Shown here: one piece after another, positions 35,784-48,000 of the stretch
Layout: every line of letters starts with the position of its first letter
Numbering within the stretch: position 1 is the stretch's first letter
Assembly: GCF_020882245.1 (NCBI RefSeq)
Contig: NC_083597.1
Location: 13,612,581 to 13,676,580, forward strand
Reading direction: 5' to 3'
Source: Rhopalosiphum padi
Lineage: Eukaryota > Arthropoda > Insecta > Hemiptera > Aphididae
DNA: 64,000 bases
Made by a program: the position numbers and the translations under genes
Notes under the pieces: model-generated
The model's input: the letters and a program-made list of their open reading frames with translations, nothing else
Database searches by the model: none
What the model was told of the DNA's origin: nothing

Positions 35784-35789
35784 TTTATT
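35784..35789 (-). terminator. Polyadenylation signal of TOM22
   Basis: AATAAA on the minus strand, 59 bases after the TOM22 stop codon. Confidence 0.7.
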
Positions 35790-35847
35790 CGGCCAAATAA
35801 TAAACTAAGGTAGATAGGTTAAAAATATAATATATGATGAAAATATA

Positions 35848-36508
35848 TTAATTAGGCAGCATAGTAGTTCCTCCACCCAAGTTGCCTCCACTACCAGGAC
35901 CAAGAAGCAGCTAAAATAAAACAAAAATGTATTATAAATTTGAATATACTTCTTTATTAATAAAATCAATGATTATTAAGACACTAACTTGTTTTGAATG
36001 ATTTTTCTGCGCTTCTTCCATTTGAATGCGCTCAGTTTCAAATAATACGGGCATAAGTAATAGAGCCGCTGTTGTTGAGACATACCATGTCGAAGTACAC
36101 GCAAATAAATAAGTTTCTGTAAATGGTTTTGGATTATTCAACAATTCATGATAAGTGTGGTAGTACCTAACCAATATCTTACCTAAGATGACTTTACCAG
36201 CGGTATTAACTATTTTTTCGGTACCGCTTCTTAGAGAATCTGGAAACATTTCAGTTAACGCCCATAGACGTTCACCCAAAGTTTCATCCTATACATGGTA
36301 ATAAAGATATTGTATAAAAATGTGCTCGAATAAGGCAACGTGGATAATGTATTAAAGTATATTAACAAACTTCTTCGTCGTCGTCGAAGTTTTCTGACAT
36401 TGGTGTCACATCCTTATTGCTGTCGGTCATTGATTCCATGCCGCTGTCTGTGCTCCAAGGTTGTACCTTGTCTGAATCCGACAATTCTAAGTCCTCCGCA
36501 GTGGTCAT
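35848..36508 (-). CDS. TOMM22: Mitochondrial import receptor subunit TOM22
   Basis: Four minus-strand exons: 36508-36371, 36288-36183, 36116-35989 and 35910-35848, phases consistent, 144 aa (human protein 142 aa). TOM22 is the central receptor of the outer-membrane translocase and docks TOM20 and TOM70. The N-terminal 50 residues are acidic (FDDDEEDETLGERLW), forming the cytosolic presequence-binding face. ETLGERLWALTEMFPDSLR is the conserved amphipathic segment. A single membrane helix with a mid-membrane proline follows (STTAALLLMPVLFETER, about residues 94-110), and the C-terminal intermembrane tail ends LLLGPGSGGNLGGGTTMLPN. Intron 2 (36117-36182) is only 66 bp, is a multiple of three and has no in-frame stop. 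The start at 36508 is the first ATG of the acidic frame. Confidence 0.95.
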
Positions 36509-36516
36509 TAGACTAA

Positions 36517-38530
36517 AACGACCGGTAGCAGTGTCAATTACCGTAGGAGGAGCAAAGTGAAAACGTGTGGAAATGGAAAAAGATTAGGAATTATGATGTA
36601 TTATACGGTAATACGGTATGCTATGGGCCTATGGCCATTAACTATAATTCAGGCAAGGCGGCGTGATAACCTTATCAAATAAACAATCAATAGGCTCTTA
36701 TCAGCTGTTCCTAACTAATATAGACTTCGATTCTCTTTGACAACATCAGAAATAAATTCATCTGAGTTATTCTATTTGAACTGTATTTTGCAGTTTAAAC
36801 AAATCTTTTTATAGAATCTACATAAACAATACAACGGGAACGGGTTTTTAAATTATGATCCTCGTATAATCTGAGAGAACACTAACTTCAGTCAGTCGTC
36901 AGATATATCAATATATGTAAGACATGTAAGTGTAATGTAATATATTATGTAAATATATAATATTTCAGATTCAGATGTAATAGATGTATATCATGACAAT
37001 ATATAAATTTTGTCATGATGTATATTACCTAAATACTATTATCTGTGATTTAAAAAAGAATTAAATATTTGAAAAAAAATTGTTTTAATATTTGTTGAAT
37101 TATTTGAATTCATTTTTAAATAATATATCCAGTTGACTATTTCACTACATTTGATTGACAACGTCATGGGTCTTTTTCAGGATAATATGCAGAAGGCCAC
37201 TGGTGCCCCTATAATTATATTTCTTGCACAAAAAGGTTTTTTTCCAGAGTCGATTTTCGCCCCTTAAAAAACTTCAGGGTATGCAGCTGCAATGCCCCTG
37301 CCCACGCCTATGGGTAACGTACGTATTTACATAATTAAATAATAATATACTTAATTATAAAATCACGTCTGTAAAACTTTAGTTTTAAATTATCCGAAGA
37401 AAAAATGTTAGATTTATCCATTGTATATCACTTGTATAGTTGTATTAGAATTAGTTAGATATTGGCATAGGTTTATCTTTTTAATATTTTTTATGTGTGC
37501 AACCAGTTATAAGTATGCTTTGATCTTCAAATTTGGAAAGTGTGAATTGATTCATACTTCGTGGTAAAAATAGACAATAGCTTACTATGTTAATCTAAAT
37601 AGGTATAATATGAAAATGACAATGAAATTATGAACCTATAATAAAACGACAATATAGTGATTTCAAAAATTTCAAATCCCATTGCAATAATAGTTTTAAA
37701 TGTAAAACGAAATAATTAATATAGTTATTTTTTTTGATAATTAGATAAATCAAAATTGATGAAGATTTGAACTTCAAAATCTCTATTTATTGGTAGGTAT
37801 CTCACTATCTCATACCAATTGCATATTTGCATTTATCAATAGTGAAGAGTCAGTAAATTACGATTGATTTACGATTTACTTACACTCCTCACTTCATAGA
37901 GTATTTAAATGTGATTTTACTTTTGTTTTATTTTTGGAAGCTTTAAGGAAAACAATTGAATTGTGTTACTCGTGGCAGTGGAAAATTAACTAAATAATAT
38001 ATATGATGTACGAAAAAAATATCCCTAAGGAAATCAAGTGGATAAAAAAATCTGACATAAAAATAATTTCATGTATGAAGGGTTTTGACCAACATTTTAA
38101 TGCGTTTCAGCAAATAGTCTGTTTAGGTATACTATACAGACATATAGATATTGAGCAAAATATAATAAATTATTATGCTTTTTCATCCTTCTATTGTTTA
38201 CTTATGAGCTATGACCTACCACCTACGTATTTAGCCATTCACATTTCACCCAATTTATATTTTGTTCCGCTTTAATAATTCTTAATGAATGGATTTTGTT
38301 GTTAACCTGGATTACCGCTGATTACTCACTGAAAAACATTATTATTTATGATCGTCGTATAAAATGTATGAAATTGTTTAACTTGCCTTATTTAAAACCA
38401 ATGACCAATCAATGGCGTAGATACATTTTTCATTTGGAAAGGATACTTATTTTATAATTAATTTATTTGAAATTATTAAAAAATTTAAAATGTATGGTTA
38501 TAATTAGAATTCATTGATGATTTTATTACC
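36517..38530. other. Intergenic region 5' of TOM22
   Basis: About 2 kb of AT-rich DNA. A patch at 37195-37315 with CACTGGTGCCCCT and CCCACGCCTATGG resembles a decayed hAT-type MITE, but ends do not pair cleanly. A 90-codon plus-strand frame at 38003-38275 shows no recognisable domain or flanking exon and is not called. Confidence 0.4.
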
Positions 38531-38533
38531 TAC

Positions 38534-38682
38534 CAGGCGCAAACGAAGGAAAAAATTTCGCGAGTTTCTGAAAAAATGCACATAATTATCATACTATTAA
38601 TTTGTAGGACAGGTAATTTATTTTTTGTTCCTCATATTTCGGAGGGGGTTTAAACACCCAAAACCCCCTGCATTCGCGCCTG
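38534..38682. mobile_element. hAT-type MITE with perfect 8-bp target duplication
   Basis: Starts CAGGCGCAAACGAAGG at 38534 and ends GCATTCGCGCCTG at 38682 (inverted, CAGGCGCGAATGC). TTACCTAC flanks it perfectly (38526-38533 and 38683-38690). The 149-bp interior is non-coding with a CCCAAAACCCCC stretch near the right end. Confidence 0.9.
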
Positions 38683-38690
38683 TTACCTAC

Positions 38691-39835
38691 TCATAGTATG
38701 TATCAACAATCAATAGCTTAGGTTTTAATAAAAAATAAAAATAAATACTTATTCATTTTTTATTTTATAAAATAAGATTTACTCATCAATTTTTATTTGA
38801 TAATTTAAAATTTATAGTTTAAAGTCAAATTTAATAGTTTCAAGTAGGTTTAGAAGAAATGGAGTCTACAACAATTAGGAAATTATAGTACTTAATAATC
38901 TATGAACATTTATTATTATGTAAAACCATTATACCTGCTATATTATACATTTACAATACTTAGAAATTACTCATTAAATTTTGATTTAAAAAATAATCAT
39001 TGGCTTTAAAAACTTCCAGTAAAAAATGTTGGTTCTTATTTGAATAAAAAGTTTGCATCGCAACATGATACTTTTTTAAGGTTCTGTCTAAAGAATTAAA
39101 AATGTGGTCTTTTAGTTTACTTAATAATTCTAAGAATCAGAATTTAAATAAATAAATTAAAAGTTTCTACTTGTTGAAAGCTAAATGAAAAAAATACTAA
39201 AGGAATAAATGAGTGTGAATTCTAATTTATATAAATACATAACCTTATTTTTGTGTATCTTTGAAATTTTAAATCACAAAAAACAACACAATTTACAATT
39301 TAATATGTCTGAAAAAGTTATTGAATGTTTGCGGTCTGATTACAATATTTGTTTATTTTTAATTTTTAAATTAGTTTGAAATCGAAATGAATGGAGATGT
39401 TTTATTCCTTTATGTTTCACCATTTTGTTATATGCATTAAATAAAATTCCTTCTTTTGTATCTTTACAATAATATTTGAGTATAATTTTAAATGCTTTTA
39501 AACACCTTTTTACCAAATTGTACTTCTTAAAATTTATTATTTTTAAACTTTTAATTATACTATACAAAATATGATTGGTAAAATTTAAATAATAAAATGG
39601 AAGTTTTTATTTTATATATTATATCATAGGATTATCTTCAAGTGGAATTGATTATTTTTTTGGTTGAATTAAAAAAAAAAAAAAAAGGATACATATAAGG
39701 CAATTGTATATTTATATTGATCTAAATTAAATTACAATTTTTACAACATTTGAAACGGGTTTGTATTGTTTATAATATATTATTTACATCAATACATTAA
39801 ATTAATCAGTATTATATACACTGGAAATTAGATAG
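38691..39835. other. AT-rich spacer, nothing recognised
   Basis: No exon or paired repeat could be supported. A 75-codon Lys/Ile-rich minus-strand frame at 39340-39567 looks like AT-driven chance coding. Confidence 0.4.
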
Positions 39836-39839
39836 ATTA

Positions 39840-40868
39840 TTAAAGTGATGAATATATATTAATTGATGCATCATCAGATACTGATACCATTTTATCTCCA
39901 GTTGAGTTATATTTCACACACCATACTTTGTCTTTATGTTCTTTTAATGTATTTAAACAACTACGGTTGCCTACATCCCAAACTTTAACCGTATTATCAG
40001 CACTTCCCGAAACAAAGCTTTTACAATCTGGAGAAAAGTCTACACTCAATACCCATGAACCATGACCAGATACAGTTCCCAATACTTCAGCATGATGAAC
40101 CGCATAGATTTTCATTTGACCATCATCTGCTCCTGTTAATAAGTACTTTGAATCTGATGAAAAGCATAATGACCGAATTGGCATAGCATGTCCTTCAAGT
40201 GTATGAGTAAGTTTGCCAGACAACACATCAAAAACATTAATGATGCCATCTAAAGCACCACAAGCAATGTATTTACCATCCGGACTGTACGCTATGCTTA
40301 ATGTAAATTTTCCTATTAAAAAAAAAATTATATTAATTATACATTAATCATTTTAAGCCATTAATATACCTCTAGTGTCAAATGTTTGTTCTTGTTTCCC
40401 GGTTTCAACGCCAAATAAATTAATTTTGCCACAATGACTACCAGAAATAATGTAGTTATCATCTGGTGAAAATGCAATAGTCCACAATTCGACAGGTCCA
40501 ATTGAGAATGTTTTTATTTTTTCTCCTGTCGTAGTGTTCCATAACATTAATGTGGAATCTAATGCACTGGATGCAATAATCGATGCATCTGAATTTAGTG
40601 CAACAGATATAACACCTAGTGTATGTTCACTAAGAGTTTTGTCCAGATTGAGATTGGTGGTCTTATCATAATTCCATATTTTTACAGTTTCATCAATAGA
40701 ACCAGTAACTATACAATCGGATGAAAGTTCTTGTACTTCTTCGTCAGACTCGTCACCTTTATCAAAATCGTCTCGATCAATAGTCTTTGTGGTTCGCAAT
40801 TCACCCCAATCACATGCCCAAATACTATCATCGTGAGCATTACTATGTTTATACGCTAACGTATGCAT
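39840..40868 (-). CDS. WDR61: WDR61/SKI8, WD40-repeat subunit of PAF1 and SKI complexes
   Basis: Two coding exons on the minus strand, 40868-40370 and 40312-39840, join in phase to give 323 aa. The protein is built of seven WD40 blades: SNAHDDSIWACDWG, SSDCIVTGSIDETVKIWNYD, LSEHTLGVISVAL, SGSHCGKINLFGVETG, then KFTLSIAYSPDGKYIACGAL with DGIINVFDVLSGKLTHTLEG, HAMPIRSLCFSSDSKYLLTG and the terminal HKDKVWCVKYNSTGDKM. The block around HTLEGHAMPIRSL and GHGSWVLSVDFSPD is nearly diagnostic for WDR61 (SKI8), which works in transcription elongation (PAF1C) and in cytoplasmic 3'-5' mRNA decay (SKI). An acceptor at 40878 nine bases before the ATG implies at least one upstream noncoding exon. Between blades one and two lies an acidic stretch (residues 26-48) longer than in the human protein. 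Confidence 0.96.
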
Positions 40869-40877
40869 TTGACAGAA
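40869..40877 (-). other. 5' untranslated segment of WDR61 with upstream splice acceptor
   Basis: AATAATTTTAG|TTCTGTCAA directly precedes the ATG, so the coding exon appears to start as an internal exon with a 9-base leader. The upstream noncoding exon is probably within 40.9-41.7 kb, where a non-AT patch (41600-41720) is visible, but I cannot define it. Confidence 0.6.
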
Positions 40878-40899
40878 CTAAAATTATTTAATTAATTTA

Positions 40900-42426
40900 C
40901 AATATGACTTATACAATAATTACATGTATAACATTAAGAAACAATTAAACAGTATAAATGAACACTTGTCAACGAAATAATTTTAACTTGAAAACCGCTA
41001 TCTCAAATATTGAGTTTTTGTTATAAAAATCGTGATTTTTAAACATTGTAAAGATTGTAAACAGTGTTATTCAAATGAAATATTTTATCAACATAACCTA
41101 AAACCAATGAACAATGTCGCCAACTGTAATCTATGTTCAAATCGTGAAGATCATAAATTGTAAGACGGCGTATTAGCTATGCAATTTAGCTACATATATG
41201 TCTTGGTGGTTTGAGAACAAGTTCATTTTAATTAATTATTTATTATCACTCTTATAATATAATAATATTATATATTTTATTTTTTTATGAATAACAGAAT
41301 AGATACAGCGATTAAAATCCAACTATCTTACAATAATATAAAATCGATCAGATTACGTTTCAGTCGTTGGATTAAATTAATTAGAAAAATAAAAAATAAT
41401 TAAAATGCGTATCTTACCTGAGTAATGGTCCTGATATATTTTATTTATAAATATATTTATATCATACAGCTGTGGTAATAAAATACAATAAATCAATTGA
41501 TGGTGGATGGAGAAACAAACATATAAGTACATATATTTCAAGATAATTACGATGTACTCTGTTTGCCAAGAGAATGTAGTTACTTCACGCATACAACTAT
41601 AGCTAAGGAAAGGTGATTTGGACGGTTATGGCAGAGACGCAGCTAGAGTACGATGGGCTTTGATTTTTGTGTAACCACATTTTCTCAGCCAATGGAGCTA
41701 AAGAATCAGCGAGTATTAGGTATAGAAATATTTTTTCATAGCTTTTCTACTATCTTTATTATAATCAACATAAATTCAAGAATACATATTACCTGAATAA
41801 TTTAAAGATTTTAATAAATTACGATAAGTAAATATACAAAAAAAAAAAAAAATAGAGTAAATAATATTTAAGCTTAATACAAATAATAATAAATTGTGTT
41901 GAAATATATTATATAAAAATTAGAGTTTAAAACAAAGGGGTAAAACTAAATATTTGCCCCAGATTTCACCTATACATAAAATATTACTTAATTTATACAT
42001 ATTATAGAATAATAATAAAATATTTTAAAGTTTAAAATTTCCATTATTGGAAACATATTTTTTGATGAGTGAATTAGGATTAAGGATATATACATTAAAA
42101 ATATAGTGTAAGATCATCAAAGATTTATTTCGTTGAGAATAATAATACTATTATATGGTAGTAACTAGTAACCATTACGTTTTTCCTATAAAAAATTTAT
42201 TCTATAGTTTAGTTTAATTTGACGATAAGACAATAAACATTTAGCAAAGTAAAATTTATCTTTTGGATCACTTGGTTGAGCTTTGGATTACGTGGGTCGT
42301 GGGTTGGCTTCAAGACTTATGATAAGCTCTTCATGCTTAACTATTTTACTTAATAATGGTATATTGATCAAGACACAGTTATTTTTTTACTAGACAAAAA
42401 AAGTAATTAAGAATTTTTACAAGTGC

Positions 42427-42463
<37 letters not shown>

Positions 42464-44760
42464 ATATGTACTGATGTATATATATATATATATACATTGA
42501 ATAATATATTGTAAACACCGGGTGATCTATTTAACGAAATTCATTAATTTTTTTTTGTAAATTTAAATTTTTGGATCGATAATAAAGAGAAATAAAATAA
42601 AATAAAATTTTTAAAACTAATTGATATTATTTCTAACTGAACTTATTGTAACATTTTATATATTTTTAGACAATTTTGAAAAAGTTTTAAATAATAAATT
42701 ATCCTGCTGTCTAAATATATTGATTCAAAATTGATCTTAAAGGTCGAAATCTGAATAGATTATATTCAAAAAATATAATTACGTTATTCCATTCAGTTTG
42801 AAGAAAAAATAAATAAAATCTGTAAATACATGTAGGACAGTGTTAAATATATCATGAGTGCTACGTATAAATTAATCTACTCTTAGAATTGTAGTTCAAG
42901 TTCGATGATAATATATCATTGGCCATTCCTTTCAAATTAAAAATAATTAAATAACAATATACTACAATCTTGAACTGGAGTGAGCAAAGTGTTTATTATT
43001 TGATCTTTTTACAATTTTATTATCATCTCACCTGTATCCTGAATGGTTATCCATTATTGTAAAATTAACTGAATTTTCTATATTATATTAATATTTAATT
43101 ATTTTAATAATATATATTTATACTATATTTATATTATATCAACTTTATAAAACAAAATTTAATAATATTTTTCTGTAAATACCGTAAACCAGTAAAAATA
43201 GATCAATAGTATCTATAAAATAAGTAGATAATATTTTATAGTAAATCAGCAATGTTATTATAGCAATAGCATATAGTTAAATTTTTAATAATATACAATT
43301 CATAACAGCCTAAGTTCCCACGTATAAGTAATGTTTTTAAATTAAAACAAAATAATATAAACATCGTTATATTTATCGTTTAAATAAATAATTTCTTCTA
43401 AGTTGGAATTTTAAATATCTATTTCATTTTGAAAACTTAGATTAAAAAAAACAAATGTTTTTATGAATTTCAAACTACAAGGGTTTTTCATTTTTTGTGA
43501 TTTTAATTAATTTCGTCAACAATTCAAATTCAAATGCATAAAAAAAAAAAAATATTGTGCCTATATATTTTTAATATTTTTTATACAGATATAAGAATTA
43601 CTTTTGACGAATTTTGTATTACATTTTTAAGAATTTTGACCCAGTGAATAATGTTTTATCAACATTTATAGAAAAAAAACGGAAAATTTGTTTTGCATAT
43701 TAATTGTTCAAAAGTAGTCGAAATATTTTGAAAACCTTATCTTAAATAGAAAATATTAATATAATTTTTTTTTAAATGTCAAGTATCTACTGTATTCGTA
43801 TTCGAGTTACATTAAAAAAAAAAAAACAAAATAAATTTTGTCAAAAATTGTTTGTTATTCCTGATTTTAAAAATAAGACCTGAACATTTTTAAGTTTGAC
43901 GCATTTAAATTACAAACTAAATCCTATTTTATATCCAAAACTATACCCATTTTTAAAATCAAAGCATTTTATCGATGATATATCGTGTATTTAACCGTAA
44001 AAAAACACATCTTTGTAAAATCAATACATTTTTCCACTTAAAATCCTACATTAGAGCTAGTTAACAAGATCTAATTATAATATTTTAAAACCTTTTAGAA
44101 ATAAATTATCACAAATTATTCTTACATAAATGATCTTTCAAGTACTTTTTCTATCCCTATTCAATATTATATGATTTGTTATATAAGTTTTGAACTCAAT
44201 TAGCTAAAAACCTAAAATATATTGTCTAAACAAATAGCAGTAATAACTAAAATTATAAATGCTTGTATAACTCATATTCATAAAGTCGTTACTCTTCATA
44301 AAAAAATCAATAATAACCTTATAGATATAATATAAATAGATCAAAATAATACGCTTAAAATATTACAAATTTGTTTTAAAGATATTAATATTTCAAACAG
44401 CTTTTATCTATAATGAATGTTACTACCGCAGTACCACTATCATATAATGTTACAATAGGTAATTGTTATTTGTTTTAAGCACTTATTATTATGTATATAT
44501 CTTATCAAATTGTGTGTATGAATAAATTTCGGAACTTTTAAATTTGTAATTGCAAATTTGCAAATGATATACGCGCGTATTACATTATTATTTTAAAAAC
44601 TGTGAAACACACTCAAACAAAATCATATGTACAAACTTAATAATATGTTCTATACGTCTTTAACGATTGATAATAAAAATAGTCATTTTTAAATATTATA
44701 TAAAAGTACAGTACAGTGAACATACATTGTCACAACGACACATCATACATAGACGTTGTA
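40900..44760. other. AT-rich region without recognised genes
   Basis: No coding exon could be supported. Contains TA microsatellites (42431-42456, 42477-42495) and long AT-rich stretches with oligo-A/T runs at 43440-44060. Confidence 0.45.
42431..42495. repeat. Two (TA)n microsatellites
   Basis: TA runs at 42431-42456 and 42477-42495, separated by a short ATATAATATGTACTGATG-like spacer. Confidence 0.9.
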
Positions 44761-44869
44761 CCTACTTTATGTACATGTGAAATTATGAGGGCGAAAAAAG
44801 TACACGCACACACATCTCGTCGCGTGTAAACACACAAATTCGTTATTATCGAGTTTGTCGTCGGCGCCG

Positions 44870-45030
44870 AAGTGTGACGTCAGGTCGTATTGTTGTGTTT
44901 TCATGTGGGTGGATGGGCGGGTCGTAGGTTGCCACCTGTTCAAGAGAACGGTATAGTTGCAGCCCGAACGTTCAGCCGAGAATTCGCCACTTGTTGGATT
45001 TTTCTGTGGATCGTGCAATCGTAATCGCAA
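44870..45030 (+). promoter_or_regulatory. Probable promoter and noncoding first exon with strong donor
   Basis: A GC-richer block in AT-rich surroundings contains a perfect cAMP-response element TGACGTCA (44875-44882), a GC box GGGCGGG (44915-44921) and an E-box CACCTG (44933-44938). About 90 bases later ATCGCAA|GTAAGT forms a near-optimal splice donor at 45031. No ATG-initiated frame of note lies between. This looks like the first exon of a plus-strand gene whose next exon is beyond the recognisable part of the window. Confidence 0.5.
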
Positions 45031-48000
45031 GTAAGTCTTAGTTTTTTTATTTCATTATAAATATATATATATATATACCTATTACTTTTATTCGATAATA
45101 TTGGACAATTAAATAAATATAATATGATATAATATAGTAATATATTTTAAATATCAGTAGCAAATTACAACGTGAATATATAAAAAAAAATTTACACAGT
45201 AAAAATACTAAAAGAGCAGTTAAGTGAATAATATAAATAATACTTTTCTTAAATAATTTTGGTCTAATTTATTTAGTTTAAAAGCTAAAAATATTCATAG
45301 TATAAATAAATTTTGTACAGATGTGTTAATACATAATTTTTTTTATTGAATGCAATTATAAAATTGATTTTTAGTATACAATAAAGATGTTATTTGAAAC
45401 CTTTTAGATGTTTAATGAATAATTTCTGTATATTAAACTAGTTTTATACAATTTTAGTTTTATATCTTATATGGATTCATTTGAAACTTAAATTAAAAAA
45501 TACAATTAATCTTATATCCAAAAATATGTACATATGCTTTAGAATATCAGAACTTAGAAGCCAAAACTTCATAATTAATTATTTTTATAATTTATACGTA
45601 AATGTCATTGTCGTTTTAATAAACGTAAAATTATGAAAAGTCATTTATGGATATTCTTAAGTTCATTAATAAGTAACTGTTTCTTTATTCCTGGTCTGAG
45701 TGATAATAAAATAAAATATAAATTGAGTTTAGAAAATTATCCATTCGTTTTATGAATAATGTAAATTGTTTTTATTAAACGTGCCATTAGTATGTAAAAG
45801 TCGTATTAAATGTATTTAAGTTCACAATTGAATAATTTAAATTTATATTATTTTTCTTCATGAAACTAAAATTATATTAATGTATTATTTAATATAAAAT
45901 ACATGCACAGAGCGGTTTTTTCAAGTTTGGCAAGTTATTTTAATATTTAACATAAATGAGTAAATTAATTTCTTCTTGTTTTAGTATTAAAAGTCAAATA
46001 TACATTTAATGGAGCTGCTCTGTTTAAAAGAATTTTTTTTTTTTTAAATAATTGTTTGCTCCTATTTCGTCTCATTTGAATGTAATATTTCTTTTGTATT
46101 TAGATCCTTGAATTCTAGACAGTTTCTCAGCAATAAAGAAATATTGTAAGGATTTTTTTTAGCTCGTATTCTTTCTTTTGACTTTGCCACAATTTTTGTA
46201 AAAATCAAATAATATCATTCTAGTCTTTGAAATTAAATATTTTAACTTTATTTACTACTCAGTCAGACTGTCGCATATAATAATGTTAAAAATGATAAAA
46301 AATGCCTAAAGGGAGTAGATGTACCATAGCTTTATAAGCGTGTTGTATTACACGTAAATAAAGATACCATTTATAGCCCCTGGGTAGATTAAAGCTACAG
46401 TTAATCCTTAGTTGGAACATTGGTGTGATCATTTTTTACGCTGTCCCAGCATAAGGAAAATTTATTAAAATGTTACGTTTAAGATATTCTAACATAAATA
46501 TATTAATGTTCATATGATAAACAATTTACATAATTATAAAAACAAGACAAGCAAATTATTATGTCTATAATGTATATTGTATATTATATAGTACTATGAA
46601 TTATAATTGTTATAATAAAAATAAATTTGACAAATAAAACTTTTAATTCAAAGATAATAAATACATTAAAATTTAAAGTTATATACGAGGACATGTCTAG
46701 AGAGCAGAATGACTTGGTTTAATTAATTCGTTTTATAAACACGTTATTGCATATTATACTTAATAATTTCACGTGCAAACTTGCCGCATTTATTAATTAT
46801 TTTTGTTATGAATTTCTGATGTCTTATCCCATATCCCCTGAGGCAAGAGATACATTTCTTTACGTGAGAGGAATTGTAAAAATACGATTTTTTTTTATAT
46901 AAAATAATTTATGTCTGGATAACTGTGCTGCTACCAGAACACGAGAATTAATTACATTTTGGTGAGCTTTTAATAATCACTGGTAAATCCAAAACCCTAC
47001 AGTGTAACCGAAATGCTCGCCTGGTATTTTTTTTAAATCAAGTTATTTTGGACTTAATTAAATACACCTGCCCAGTTGAGGTTATTTTTAATCTCAACAT
47101 TTAAATTATTATTCTCCCCCTTTTCGAAGAACTATATAATTTATATTAAACAGTTTCCTACTGTATATATATTATGCAGAATTCTATAGAGCATATATTT
47201 TTTTAACTGATGGAGTAGATATTTTTATCCTTTCTAAAAAGTACATAAACGATTTTATCATTAGAGATAAAAAGCATGTCGTCAGTCGGAAAATCGTTTT
47301 CAGTATTAGCATATACAATATACATACATTAACAATATATTTTTCGTTGACTTTTCTTATTGACAAAGTAATTATTATTGTGATAATGTGTTATTTATAC
47401 TAGAACATTTTGAGATTTTTATTAAAAATAAAAATAAGAATAGAAAAAATATCACTGCCATGACGTATAATATCCGGCTTAAGCTTCTAACCTAATACAA
47501 AAAAAACCCATTTTCAAGAGTTAACGTCTCATAAAAGTTGTTTTATATTTTTAATACTGTTTTATATGGCTAAAAATGTTTAGATTTTCTTACCCTGCAA
47601 ATTATAACAAAATTAAATCACTTAAATAATAGGCGTTGTATATTGTTTTATTTTGTTTAAACAACCAAGGTGATGATTGAAAATTTAAATGTGTCCTTGC
47701 ACCACAGTAATGTGGTAATATGATACAAAATATTTTTAAAAAAGTTAATAATTAAATAAAAGTGTTTTAAGTTTAGATTAGTGAAGTATAGTGGTAAGGA
47801 TCCGTCGCAAAATATTGGCCCACAACTTTTTTTTAACTAATTAAGTAATCGTTAAAATTTAATTATTGTAGAAATAGTTCTTAGAAATGTATTCTGCTCT
47901 TAAATATGAAATTAAAATGTATCTTGTTACAAAATTCAAAATTCAATAAATGATAATAATCAACAAAATACTAAAAATATTGTTTGATTAAATTATATGA

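Noticed and set aside
35932..36279. Continuous 115-codon reading of TOM22 without splicing
   Set aside because: It reads through the 66-bp intron and past the exon 3 donor; TOM22 family alignment favours splicing out the YYHTYHELLNNPKPF segment.
37195..37315. Possible decayed MITE
   Set aside because: Ends resemble hAT MITEs but do not pair and no target duplication is visible.
42270..42320. Possible tRNA-like stretch (GGTTGAGCTTTGGATTACGTG)
   Set aside because: No cloverleaf pairing and no intact B box; not supported as tRNA.
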